From Paenibacillus alkaliterrae (GTDB taxonomy: Bacteria > Bacillota > Bacilli > Paenibacillales > Paenibacillaceae): a stretch of 64,000 nucleotides of DNA. The position numbers and the translations under genes were made by a program. The stretch covers positions 1-64,000 of the forward strand of contig NZ_JAKGAP010000032.1 in assembly GCF_021532375.1 (NCBI RefSeq). Reading direction: 5' to 3'. This document shows, piece after piece, positions 1 through 8,500 of the stretch. Every line of letters starts with the position of its first letter. Within the stretch, counting starts at the first letter, position 1. The notes beneath the pieces were generated by a model. The model searched no databases, was not told where the DNA came from, and saw only the letters and a list, made by a program, of their open reading frames with translations.

Positions 1-351
1 TTTGGCATTGATGAAGAACTTCGCCAGCATGTAGCCCAGAATCAGTTCCAGCACGATGGATACGAAAGTCAGCCGCATCGTCTGGCTGATCGAAGTAAGA
101 AACGTCGCATCCTGCAGCAACAATTTATAGTTGAGCAGTCCGACGAATTTCTGCATCGCAGGCCGCGATAAATTCAAATTCGTTAAGCTTACAAAGGCGG
201 CATAGATTAGCGGATATACCGTCCAGAACAATAGAAACAAGATCGTGGGTAAAACCAACAGCCAGCCGACAATCGACTTCTTTTTGATCTTTTGTTTCTC
301 GGACAATAACGGCACGAGCGCTGGTTCTATAGGCTTCATTGTTGTGCTCAT
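1..351 (-). CDS. Sugar ABC transporter permease, MalF-type (N-terminal part, cut by window edge)
   Basis: Reading leftwards from an ATG at 349-351, preceded by a GAGGTGAGG ribosome site, the frame stays open to the window edge (117 codons). It encodes a charged cytoplasmic start (EKQKIKKKS), a first membrane helix (WLLVLPTILFLLFW) and the start of the second (LTFVSIVLELILGYMLAKFF). This layout is typical of the MalF-type inner-membrane subunit of binding-protein-dependent sugar importers. A second in-frame ATG at 337-339 is less well placed. The gene is divergent from the DeoR regulator to its right, and a cre-like box lies just upstream, so glucose repression is likely. Substrate unknown; the neighbouring polyol-phosphate dehydrogenase hints at a sugar alcohol, which is inference. 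Confidence 0.88.
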   Translation of the reverse strand, partial: MSTTMKPIEPALVPLLSEKQKIKKKSIVGWLLVLPTILFLLFWTVYPLIYAAFVSLTNLNLSRPAMQKFVGLLNYKLLLQDATFLTSISQTMRLTFVSIVLELILGYMLAKFFINAK

Positions 352-378
352 TTCCTCACCTCATTTAGTTTCGTTGAT

Positions 379-393
379 TGGAAAGCGCTATCA
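379..393 (-). promoter_or_regulatory. cre-like CcpA box upstream of the permease
   Basis: TGGAAAGCGCTATCA fits the CcpA consensus TGNAANCGNNNNCA. It lies 28 bases before the start codon of the permease, where it could block transcription when glucose is present. Assigned by motif only. Confidence 0.6.
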
Positions 394-501
394 ATTTTGT
401 TCGTATCCAGATAATACCTCATTAAAATGAACAAATCAACAAAAATATAATCAAAAATGAAAGTAAAAATGGATTGTAAGCGTAATAATACGGCTTTTAC
501 A

Positions 502-577
502 TTGACAAACGTGCATCTTTAAACAATAATAGTCAATATCAAGCATTATCAATCAACTACAGAATATTCTCGACTAT
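502..577 (+). promoter_or_regulatory. Promoter of the DeoR gene with a nearby inverted repeat
   Basis: TTGACA at 502-507 and AATAAT at 525-530 are 17 bases apart, a near-ideal sigma-A promoter facing the DeoR gene. AATAATAGTC (525-534) has a matching GACTATT at 571-577, forming an inverted repeat around the likely transcript start. This is a plausible self-regulation site for the DeoR protein, by inference. Confidence 0.6.
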
Positions 578-605
578 TGGCTATTTATGAAAGGAGAGGG
601 TACAA

Positions 606-1367
606 ATTCTTGCAGCCGAAAGAAAGATTCGCTTGATTGAACTCGTCAAGCAACAAAGAGTTGCCTCCGTGACTGACCTTGCCTCGGAATTCCAGGTTTC
701 AGAGGCCACCATACGGCGCGATTTATCGGAAGTCGAACAGGAAGGTTATTTGAAACGAACGCATGGCGGCGTCATTCTGGACACAAGCGCCAATCACGAA
801 CCCGAAGTCTCACAGCGATTGAATGATCAGAAGGAACAGAAAGCTCGTATCGGCAAAGCAGCGGCAGATTTGGTCCAAGATGGCGAACACATCATTTTAG
901 ACTCGGGAACAACGACACTATATATCGCGAAAAATTTGGTGAATCGCTCCAATATCACCGTCATTACCAATGACATTAATGTTGCCGCAGAACTACGCGA
1001 GGCCAAAGGTATTACGGTAATCGTAATAGGAGGCATACTGGCACCCAACAGTTATATGCTTAATGGTATGTTTGCTTTGAATACCTTAAAGACATTGCAT
1101 GTTCAAAAATATTTCCTAGGCACCAGCTCGATACATGCCAAATACGGTTCCACCAATACGAACGCAGATGTCGTCGAAGTCAAAAAAGCCATGATTGAGG
1201 TGGCACAAGAAATCATTATCACCGCGGATGATACGAAAATCGGGAAAGTCACCCTGCATGAAGTCGCACCGATCACAAGCATTCATAAGTTTATAACCGG
1301 CATAGAAGCTTCAGAAGTGCAGCTGAAAGGCTTTAGAGACATGGGAATTACAGTGATCCAAGTTTGA
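606..1367 (+). CDS. DeoR/GlpR-family transcriptional repressor (probable ATT start)
   Basis: A 253-residue DeoR-family regulator. The N-terminal winged helix-turn-helix contains VTDLASEFQVSEATIRRDL followed by a THGG turn, and the C-terminal sugar-phosphate-sensing domain has the usual DSGTTT motif. Family members normally begin MLAAERK..., and here the sequence reads ILAAERKIRLIEL. An ATT codon at 606-608 sits six bases after a strong AAGGAGAGG, while no ATG or GTG is in a suitable place. TTG at 633 would remove the conserved first residues. The gene is followed 47 bases later by a polyol-phosphate dehydrogenase, probably its target. DeoR proteins usually respond to phosphorylated sugars. 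Confidence 0.88.
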   Translation: MLAAERKIRLIELVKQQRVASVTDLASEFQVSEATIRRDLSEVEQEGYLKRTHGGVILDTSANHEPEVSQRLNDQKEQKARIGKAAADLVQDGEHIILDSGTTTLYIAKNLVNRSNITVITNDINVAAELREAKGITVIVIGGILAPNSYMLNGMFALNTLKTLHVQKYFLGTSSIHAKYGSTNTNADVVEVKKAMIEVAQEIIITADDTKIGKVTLHEVAPITSIHKFITGIEASEVQLKGFRDMGITVIQV

Positions 1368-1414
1368 TCGTTATACCATGATGGCAAACAATAATTTGGA
1401 GGGTGACTAGAACA

Positions 1415-2503
1415 GTGGACACATTGACTACCGTACAATCCCGTACCTATCGTTTGGTTCAGCCGGGTATTATGGAAGAATTTCTAATCGACCGAGTGGT
1501 TCGCGAAAATGAAGTTGTAATCGAGCCGACACTTTCGAGTATTTGCCACGCAGACTTACGTTACTATACCGGGAAGCGTCGACCTGAAGCACTGAAGAAG
1601 AAATTGCCTATGGCATTGCTTCACGAAGGAGTAGGAACAATCGTAGCAAGCAAAGCCCCTGATTTAAAACCGGGACAGCGTGTTTTGATCGTTCCCAATA
1701 TCCCCGGCTACCTGCTTGATGGTGTCGAACCGGAGGATTGCTGTCCGGCTTGCAGTGGGGAATTAGGTGAAAACTACTGCCAGCGCGGTCGTTTTCTGGG
1801 CAGTGGATATGATGGTATCGCCCAAAGCCGATTAGTGATGCCGGCTAAAAGTGTGCTTCCGATTCCGGACGAGGTTCCCGATAACATTGCGGTATTGGCC
1901 GAACTCATCTCTGTTTCTTACCAAGCGATCAAACACCTGAAAGACTCGTTTAAAACGGCAAAAGTAGCGGTTTTCGGAGACGGTCCGGTCGGCTATTTGA
2001 CAAGCTCATTGATACACTATCTATTCAGAGTGGAAACTGAACGTCTACTGGCGTTCGGAGCAATCGCGGAAAAACTGAATGAATTTCAATTTGCCAAACG
2101 TGCGCTTGTACAAGACTATGATTTCGATAATGGGGAAAAAGTAGATATCGCCATTGAATGTACGGGAGGCCATTTCAGCTCATCCGCCGTCAACCAGGCG
2201 ATCCAGATGATGAATCCCGGCGGGCGAATCATTCTGATGGGCGTCACGGAAGAACTGGTTTCGATCAACACCCGGGATGTGCTCGAGAAAGGCCTCATCC
2301 TCGTCGGTAGTAGCCGGAGCACGATTCCGGATTATCCTCCTGTTGTAGAGGCCATGAAAAATCCGCAATATCAAAAAGCACTGAAGCGTTTGCTGCCGAC
2401 TCAAGTAATCGGCATTCATTCGATTGAAGATCTGAAACAATCTTTTGACGAGACAGCCGAACACCGTGATTGGAAGAAGACGGTTCTTGATTTTCATTGG
2501 TAA
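1415..2503 (+). CDS. TarJ-like zinc-dependent ribulose-5-phosphate reductase / polyol-phosphate dehydrogenase
   Basis: A 362-residue medium-chain dehydrogenase resembling TarJ, which reduces ribulose 5-phosphate to ribitol 5-phosphate with NADPH. Supporting features are the SICHADLRYYTG segment that supplies the first catalytic-zinc ligand, LLHEGVG, a cysteine cluster (CCPAC...C, about residues 109-121) for structural zinc, the nucleotide-binding GDGPVGYL, and the C-terminal VGSSRS typical of this subfamily. The GTG at 1415 lies eight bases after GGAGGGTGA and is preferred over the GTG at 1403, which is inside that ribosome site. No TarI, TarK or TarL gene is near, so it probably serves catabolism of a pentitol or related polyol rather than wall teichoic acid synthesis. 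A hairpin terminator follows. Confidence 0.82.
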   Translation: MDTLTTVQSRTYRLVQPGIMEEFLIDRVVRENEVVIEPTLSSICHADLRYYTGKRRPEALKKKLPMALLHEGVGTIVASKAPDLKPGQRVLIVPNIPGYLLDGVEPEDCCPACSGELGENYCQRGRFLGSGYDGIAQSRLVMPAKSVLPIPDEVPDNIAVLAELISVSYQAIKHLKDSFKTAKVAVFGDGPVGYLTSSLIHYLFRVETERLLAFGAIAEKLNEFQFAKRALVQDYDFDNGEKVDIAIECTGGHFSSSAVNQAIQMMNPGGRIILMGVTEELVSINTRDVLEKGLILVGSSRSTIPDYPPVVEAMKNPQYQKALKRLLPTQVIGIHSIEDLKQSFDETAEHRDWKKTVLDFHW

Positions 2504-2510
2504 TCAAAAC

Positions 2511-2568
2511 AAAGAAGCAACTCCAGGATGTTTGCCAAAACGCAAACACGGGGATGCTTCTTTTTTTA
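2511..2568 (+). terminator. Rho-independent terminator after the TarJ-like gene
   Basis: Arms AAGAAGCAACTCC and GGGGATGCTTCTT pair, with an inner TTTGC/GCAAA step, and are followed by a run of T. The next 308 bases up to the insertion sequence (2569-2876) hold no convincing gene. Confidence 0.85.
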
Positions 2569-2876
2569 AAGGCCTTAGTTATACCACCGATGACTAGAAT
2601 GTCTCTCTCCACAGTTTTTCCACTGTGTAGTCCTGCCAATATTTTAACGAAAATATACACTAAGACAATTGTTGCAAGTAAAAAAAACGATTTTCCCTAC
2701 TTTACGGCAATCAAATTAATTCTAGCCGGTCCGCATGAACAATCGTTCAGCTGAACAAACCTAATTGGAGTTGTCTATTTATCTCAAGTTAGTGTATATG
2801 AAAATTTCCATTGAACATCTACAGGTACAATCTACATCTTTATTTTCCATGATCAACTATTTGACCGAAGTTATAA

Positions 2877-4680
2877 TATGATTCGCCCCCAAAAAGGTCT
2901 TAACTCGAGATTTTGATATAACCACGCCCGAACATTTGTTAAAATGGAAATATTCAAAGAATTGACCGGGAGAATTACAAATGTTCAAGTACGGAAGAAA
3001 AGAACAACAGATCACAATGGATAGTCCCATTATGCAACTTCCAAAATCCTTGGTGGAATCTCTTGAGAAAGGTTGGGCGGGATCCTTCTACGCTAACGTG
3101 TTTCTGTCCGTTAATGAAGACCGCTTCCCTCCCATGTATAGCCAGATTTACAGCCGACCTAATCGGCCAGTAAATATCCTCATCAGTTTGCTACTGCTAA
3201 AGGAATTGCATGGGCTGACGGATGAACAGCTAATCGCATCTTTGTATTTCGATTATCGTTTTCAATACGCTCTCGGTATAAGTGATATTGAGAGTGAAGG
3301 AATCTGCATCAATACGCTCACTAACTTCAGGATGCGACTGCTTCAATATGAAGCGAAACATCAGGAAGACCTATTCGAGCAAGAGATGAAGGCCCTATCT
3401 GACAAACTAGCAGAACTCGTCGGAATGAATAAAAGCATGGCTCGTATGGATTCCTTTATGGTCAGTAGTGCGTGTAAGAAGCTCTCCCGGCTTGAACTCG
3501 TCTACCGCGTGGTTACGGCTATGATTGAGGCCTTGCATAAACAAGATAAGGGACTGGTACCCGAAGCATTTCAAGACTTCTTAAAAGAAGGGTACCGCAA
3601 CACACTTCTTTACCACACACGCAGTGAAGAGGCTGGTTCCAAGCTGGAACATCTCATCGATCAAGCCAGCGAATTATACAACCATGTGAATCGACTACGT
3701 GATTTTCACGGCACCACAGCCTACCAGCAACTTACTCGTCTACTGCGGGAACAATGTATTGAAACCGAAGAAGGCGTACGCATTGCCATCGAAGGAGCTA
3801 AGCTGAAGCCTGATGGTCTTCAAAATCCATCCGATTCTAGCGCCACCTACCGAAACAAAGGTGGTAAGGGACACATCGGTTATGTGACCAATATCGTTGA
3901 AGTACGAGACGTCGAGAAGGATCTTGGTCTCATACTCGACTTTGATGTGCAGCCAAATATACACAGTGATGCTGCTTTTGGAGAAGCGTTCGTACAAAAG
4001 AGTCCACTCGCAGAAGATATTGAAGTACTGGCTGTCGACGGCGCCTACTACCGCGAAGAAACCGTCAAGGCTGCAGAAAGCAAGAATATTGAAATGAACT
4101 TCTCTAATATGACAGGACGAAAAGCAGCCGTAGATCATATTCCTGTGACTCAATTTGAAGTGAATGACGAACAGATCATTACCGCCTGTCCCGCTGGACA
4201 TGCACCTCTTCGGTCTTCGTATAACGAAGAGAAGCAGGTATACAAGGCAACGTTTGATAAAGGCGTATGTCAAACCTGCCCCATGCTTTCTACCTGCCCT
4301 GTGCAACAGCAGGTAAAGAATAACACCGTTCGGTTTACGGAAACCAAACGTCAGTCCGATGCCACGAGAATTAAACATGGAACAGAGCGACACCGTGAAT
4401 TATCTAGGTTTCGGGCGGGAGTCGAAGGTATGGTTTCAGCCATAAGACGTCGATTTGATGTGGATAATCTCCCCGTCTTTGGTTTGCTGCGTTCAAAAAT
4501 GTGGATAAGTGCAAAGATTGGCGCATTTAACTTCAGTTCAGTGTTCAAATACCAAACGAGAATGGGGTAAACCCTCTCAAAGTTGGTTTTTCCAAAAATA
4601 TTATCCCCAGATCGCCTGTTTGATTTGAAGGAGCGAAACGCTCTGGAAAGTCATATATACCTTTTTGGGGTCAAATCATA
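2877..4680 (+). mobile_element. IS1182-family insertion sequence, about 1.8 kb
   Basis: One transposase gene is bracketed by imperfect inverted repeats of 22 bases at 2877-2898 and 4659-4680, both containing TATGATT and CCCCAAAAAGGT. Length, single reading frame and IR placement suit the IS1182 family. Flanking bases are AT-rich (ATAA/ATATT) and no clear target duplication was defined. It sits between the terminator of the TarJ-like gene and the tail of the levanase gene. Its reading frame is intact, suggesting recent arrival. The hairpin GAGCGAAACGCTC at 4631-4643 lies inside the right end. Confidence 0.85.
2981..4570 (+). CDS. IS1182-family DDE transposase
   Basis: An intact 529-residue transposase. 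The N-terminal 40-110 region (RPVNILISLLLLKELHGLTD) is the DUF772-type domain of IS1182/IS5-like transposases. Probable catalytic acids are Asp in RMDSFM (about 156), Asp in LAVDGAYY (about 351) and Glu in AGVEGMVSAIRRRF (about 481). A cysteine motif (CQTCPMLSTCPV) before the last acid is usual in this family. It catalyses cut-and-paste movement of the surrounding element. Confidence 0.93.
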   Translation: MFKYGRKEQQITMDSPIMQLPKSLVESLEKGWAGSFYANVFLSVNEDRFPPMYSQIYSRPNRPVNILISLLLLKELHGLTDEQLIASLYFDYRFQYALGISDIESEGICINTLTNFRMRLLQYEAKHQEDLFEQEMKALSDKLAELVGMNKSMARMDSFMVSSACKKLSRLELVYRVVTAMIEALHKQDKGLVPEAFQDFLKEGYRNTLLYHTRSEEAGSKLEHLIDQASELYNHVNRLRDFHGTTAYQQLTRLLREQCIETEEGVRIAIEGAKLKPDGLQNPSDSSATYRNKGGKGHIGYVTNIVEVRDVEKDLGLILDFDVQPNIHSDAAFGEAFVQKSPLAEDIEVLAVDGAYYREETVKAAESKNIEMNFSNMTGRKAAVDHIPVTQFEVNDEQIITACPAGHAPLRSSYNEEKQVYKATFDKGVCQTCPMLSTCPVQQQVKNNTVRFTETKRQSDATRIKHGTERHRELSRFRAGVEGMVSAIRRRFDVDNLPVFGLLRSKMWISAKIGAFNFSSVFKYQTRMG

Positions 4681-4794
4681 ATATTAAATATCACTAGGGT
4701 ATTCTTATCCATGGGGTAATCCTCTTCGATGGATTATGGACAGGTACTACCTGCCATTTCATTGAAAAGGAAAATTAATGCAATGTTAGTGACT

Positions 4795-5572
4795 TTAAAT
4801 ATACGAAATATGCTCTAGCATGCTGCTAATAATCGTTACCGCCTGCGCTCTTGTCAGCGTGTCCAACGGATGAAGCTGCATGCTGTCGTCCCCCCGAACG
4901 ATGCCGGCCTTAATTAAACAGGCAATAGACGGCTTCGCCCAGTCCGACGCTTGCGCTCCATCTCCATACTGCTGCAGTACGGCATCTGCTTCTTCCTCCG
5001 TCATCGGAACATACGAATCGCCCAAAACAAGTTGAAGCGCATTCGCGAGCATCACCATGCCCTGCTCCCTCGTCATGTTGCTGTCGCCTTGGAACGTTCC
5101 ATTCTCAAAGCCGGAGACGATCCCGCTTTCACTCGCGATAACTACAGGATCATGCTCCCACGTTCCGTCTCTCACATCAGAGAAGGCGCTGCTCTCTTCT
5201 ACTGCGCGCATGAAGCCAAGCGAGCGAACCGCAATAGCGGCGAACTCGGAACGAGTTACTTTGCGATTCGGAGAAAACGTATCCTTCCCGCTCCCGGAAA
5301 CGATGAGTCGTGCTGTCATGCTGTCTATCGCTTCTCTCGCCCAATGTGCTTCTGTATCCATGAATCATTTATCGTTCCGCAGGAGCGTATACATGGAGCT
5401 GTTGTTCCAATCCGTAACTTTCGCATTATACTGATTCTCGTTCCGTTCTATCAAAGTCGGCAAAGGGTAGGCCGTTCCATCCGTATATACGACTGCCGCC
5501 GTCGATACGTTAGCGGCATCCAAGTCTGCTGGCAGCGTGACATATTTGACCGTTTTCACTTCGGTTACCAAC
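4795..5572 (-). pseudogene. Detached C-terminal part of the levanase: wall-domain tail plus three SLH repeats
   Basis: This stretch continues the levanase in another frame. Near 5568-5572 one extra base shifts the frame: the main protein reads ...GGRTIDIV then junk, while the other frame picks up VTEVKTVKYVTLPADLDA. At 5365-5367 a TGA interrupts RNDK-stop-FMDTEAHW in the same frame. Downstream are three SLH repeats (start motifs HWAREAIDSM, ...EHDPVVIASESGIV, DWAKPSIACLIKAGIV, each with TR-E/AQ), which normally tether enzymes to pyruvylated wall polymers. Removing one base and reading through the stop gives about 1,851 residues. Without them the enzyme would be secreted and freely released. 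Either sequencing error or real decay is possible; two separate lesions favour decay. Confidence 0.85.
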
Positions 5573-8500
5573 AATATCAATTGTTCTTCCTCCAAAGCTG
5601 AGCTGCAGTGTCACACTGATTGGATCAACCAGCAGATGATAGCCGCCTTTGGCAGCAGTAGCTGCCGCAAGCTTCCTTTCCTGCTCTGAAGCTTTGACAA
5701 TTGATGCGCTCACCTTAATGTCAGCTAATACGGCCTCGTCGCCAAACGGTTTAATGGTCTTATTCCAATCCTTGCTTCCTTGTATCGGAAATATGCCATA
5801 TTCAGTATGAACAGTCAGACTTGAACCTTTTTTACTTAGCAGCATCAAGTCCGGGACGGATAGGCCATCAAGCCTTACATCGCCTTCTTCCGGGACGTGA
5901 ATGGTCAGTTTATGGCTGCTTCCTTTTCCAAGCAGCTGCTTGAGCTTATTCGCATCCACCGTAATCTTAGTCAACGCGCCCCCAGCCGTTTGCTCGGTTT
6001 TGCCGACTGCGAAGGTCACCTCTATCCCGTCGATATGGGCAATAATCTTCCCGTTATCTGAGGTTCCTTGGCTCGGAGTGTCGCCGCTATCACCACCCGT
6101 TCCCTCGCCCGGGATGCCGTCACCCCCTTCCGCCGGAGGCGCAATTTCCACAAGCGTCCATTTTTGCGCCTCAAAATCATTGCGCTCCCACATCTGGACA
6201 GCGGTTCCGTCCTCGGTTCCGCCGTTAACAATATCGAGAGCTTTGCCGCTATTGGCCGCGACGAAAGCAAGTGTACCGTCTTCATTCGCCGGCATTGTCC
6301 ACCGTTGATTGTCATAGCCGAAATTACGCAATATTTGGACGTGCGAGCCGTCATCCGAGCCGGATGCGTTAAGGACTTTGCCGCTTACGGCTCCGCGGAT
6401 CGTATAGCTGCCGTCTTCATTCGGCTCGACATACCACTTTTGGCTGTCCGCTCCGGAATCCGTTCGGATTTTAACGTGAGCGCCGTTTGATGCATGGTCA
6501 GCCTCAAGCACTTTTCCGCTGCCCGGATTTACGATTTTGTAGACGGGCTCCTGCTTCGGCTCGCCGATCAACGCGAACACATTTTGGTAATAGGCTCTGC
6601 CGCCGAACGCGTTTAACCCGAAATACCCCCGGCTGAACGTGACGTCGTTCACGTCAATAACCGGCTCGGCGCTGTCATCGAAATAAATCTTTATGCTCGA
6701 ACCATTCGCAACGATCTTGACGTTATAGGTTTTGCCCGGCATGACGAATGCCGGCACCTTCGCGAGCAATTGGTCATCATGGAACGATCCGTCATCCTTA
6801 TAAAATAACCGCAGCGATTTCATATTCGGATCGATGTTAAAATAATACCCGCTTGAGCCGTCCGCATTGGCGCGAAACAGCATCGATGCGGCTCCCCCGG
6901 CCGGATCCAGCTTCACATCCGCCTCGTAAGCGAAGTTGCGCGCGCTATCCGCCGACATATAATGTGTATCCTTATCGAACATGCCGGCAATGCCGTCCGA
7001 TGTCGTCAGCCATTGTCCTTTTGACGCCGCTTTCCACCCGGACAGGTTCGTATGGAATTCACCTGCTGTTACGACTGTTTCACCGACAATACCTCCATCC
7101 TGTGTTGCCGCCGTAATAACAGCTCTGCCCTCGCCGACCGCCGTCACCGACGCGCCGCGGGAATCCGCAGCGGAAACGGCTGCTACCGCAGTATTGCTGG
7201 AGCTCCATAATAGTTCCTTATTATTAGCCGTGTAAGGCCGTACAGAAGCATATAGCCTGTGTGTCTGACCAACACCAAGCTCCAGCTTGCCGAGATCCAT
7301 GACAACCTTAGCAGGTGACTGGCCCCCAGCCATTTCATCACGCCATATATTCGACAACGGATAGACGTTTAGCGAAACGACTTTTACGTTTCCGTCCTTA
7401 GCGTAGAAGCTCATGCCATCTCTAGCTGCTCCAGGAAAGATCAAGCTGGAAATAACGGCTTCTCCGTCGTTTCCAAATACCTCTACCGACGATTTGTCAA
7501 CGAAAATACGCATTTGGATACGGTTATTCTCATCAGGAGTAAGGCTCGCTGCTTGCTCAGGCCTGAATAGCTCCGTAAAGTCATTCCGGCCAGCCTCGGA
7601 TCGATCGACAAACAGGCTTGCTGCACCTTGCTGATAACCGACGATCGTCTTTTGTCCGCCAAGCTCACGAACGGTGAAGCCGAATTCCGTTGCTGCATGT
7701 TGTGCAGGCAGCTCCAGATCTGCCACGATTTCATAAGCAGTACCCGACAGGCCAGCAAGCAAATTCCCGCTGCTTGGCGTTACGGTCTCATTGCTCCAAG
7801 AGTCTGCGGCTCCCCGCAACGTTTCAAGCTCGACGACCGGCTTTTGTACGAGACGAACGTCCCCATTGTCATTTTTCTTAAGCTTCAGCTCCCGCGGTAC
7901 GGACATTTGACCCTTCCAAGGAGAGGTTGGGAAGCTGAACGGATAATCCCAGTTCGACATCCAACCGATCTCCACTCTGCGTCCATCCGGCATATCCGCA
8001 AATGTCATAGCTGCATACATATCTCTTCCACTCTCGTATCTCAATACGGTTTCGGCCGGATTGTCGCTGGTAAAGCGCTGCCCGTCAAAGCTGCCGATAA
8101 AATATTCCGAATCGGAGCCGTTCGTCTCCGCCCTTGCTCCGGTACTGAAGAGGAGCACCCACTTCTTCTCTCCATCGACGTATAACGGGAAGAAGTCCGG
8201 ACATTCCCACACACCTCCGTTATGAACGTAAGCTCCGTACCCGAACGAATCAATCGCCGTCCAGTCAAGCAGGTTTGTTGATTTGAAGAAGCGAATATGA
8301 TCGCCGCCAGACACGACCATTACCCACTGGTTATGCTCCTCGTCCCATACAACCTTCGGATCGCGGAAATCCCAGCCCGCGCCCGCACCGCCGATATTTT
8401 CGATAATGGGGTTTCCATCATGAAACTCCCATGTACGTCCTTTGTCGCTGCTGTAAGCAACGCCGATTTTCTGATTGCCGTTCCATTTGTCCGGATTGAA

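Noticed and set aside
2497-2754. Short open frame after the TarJ-like gene
   Set aside because: Overlaps the terminator hairpin, lacks a ribosome site and shows no recognisable protein.
3740-4393. 217-codon open frame on the minus strand of the transposase
   Set aside because: It lies wholly inside the well-recognised transposase, has no good ribosome site and looks like nothing known.
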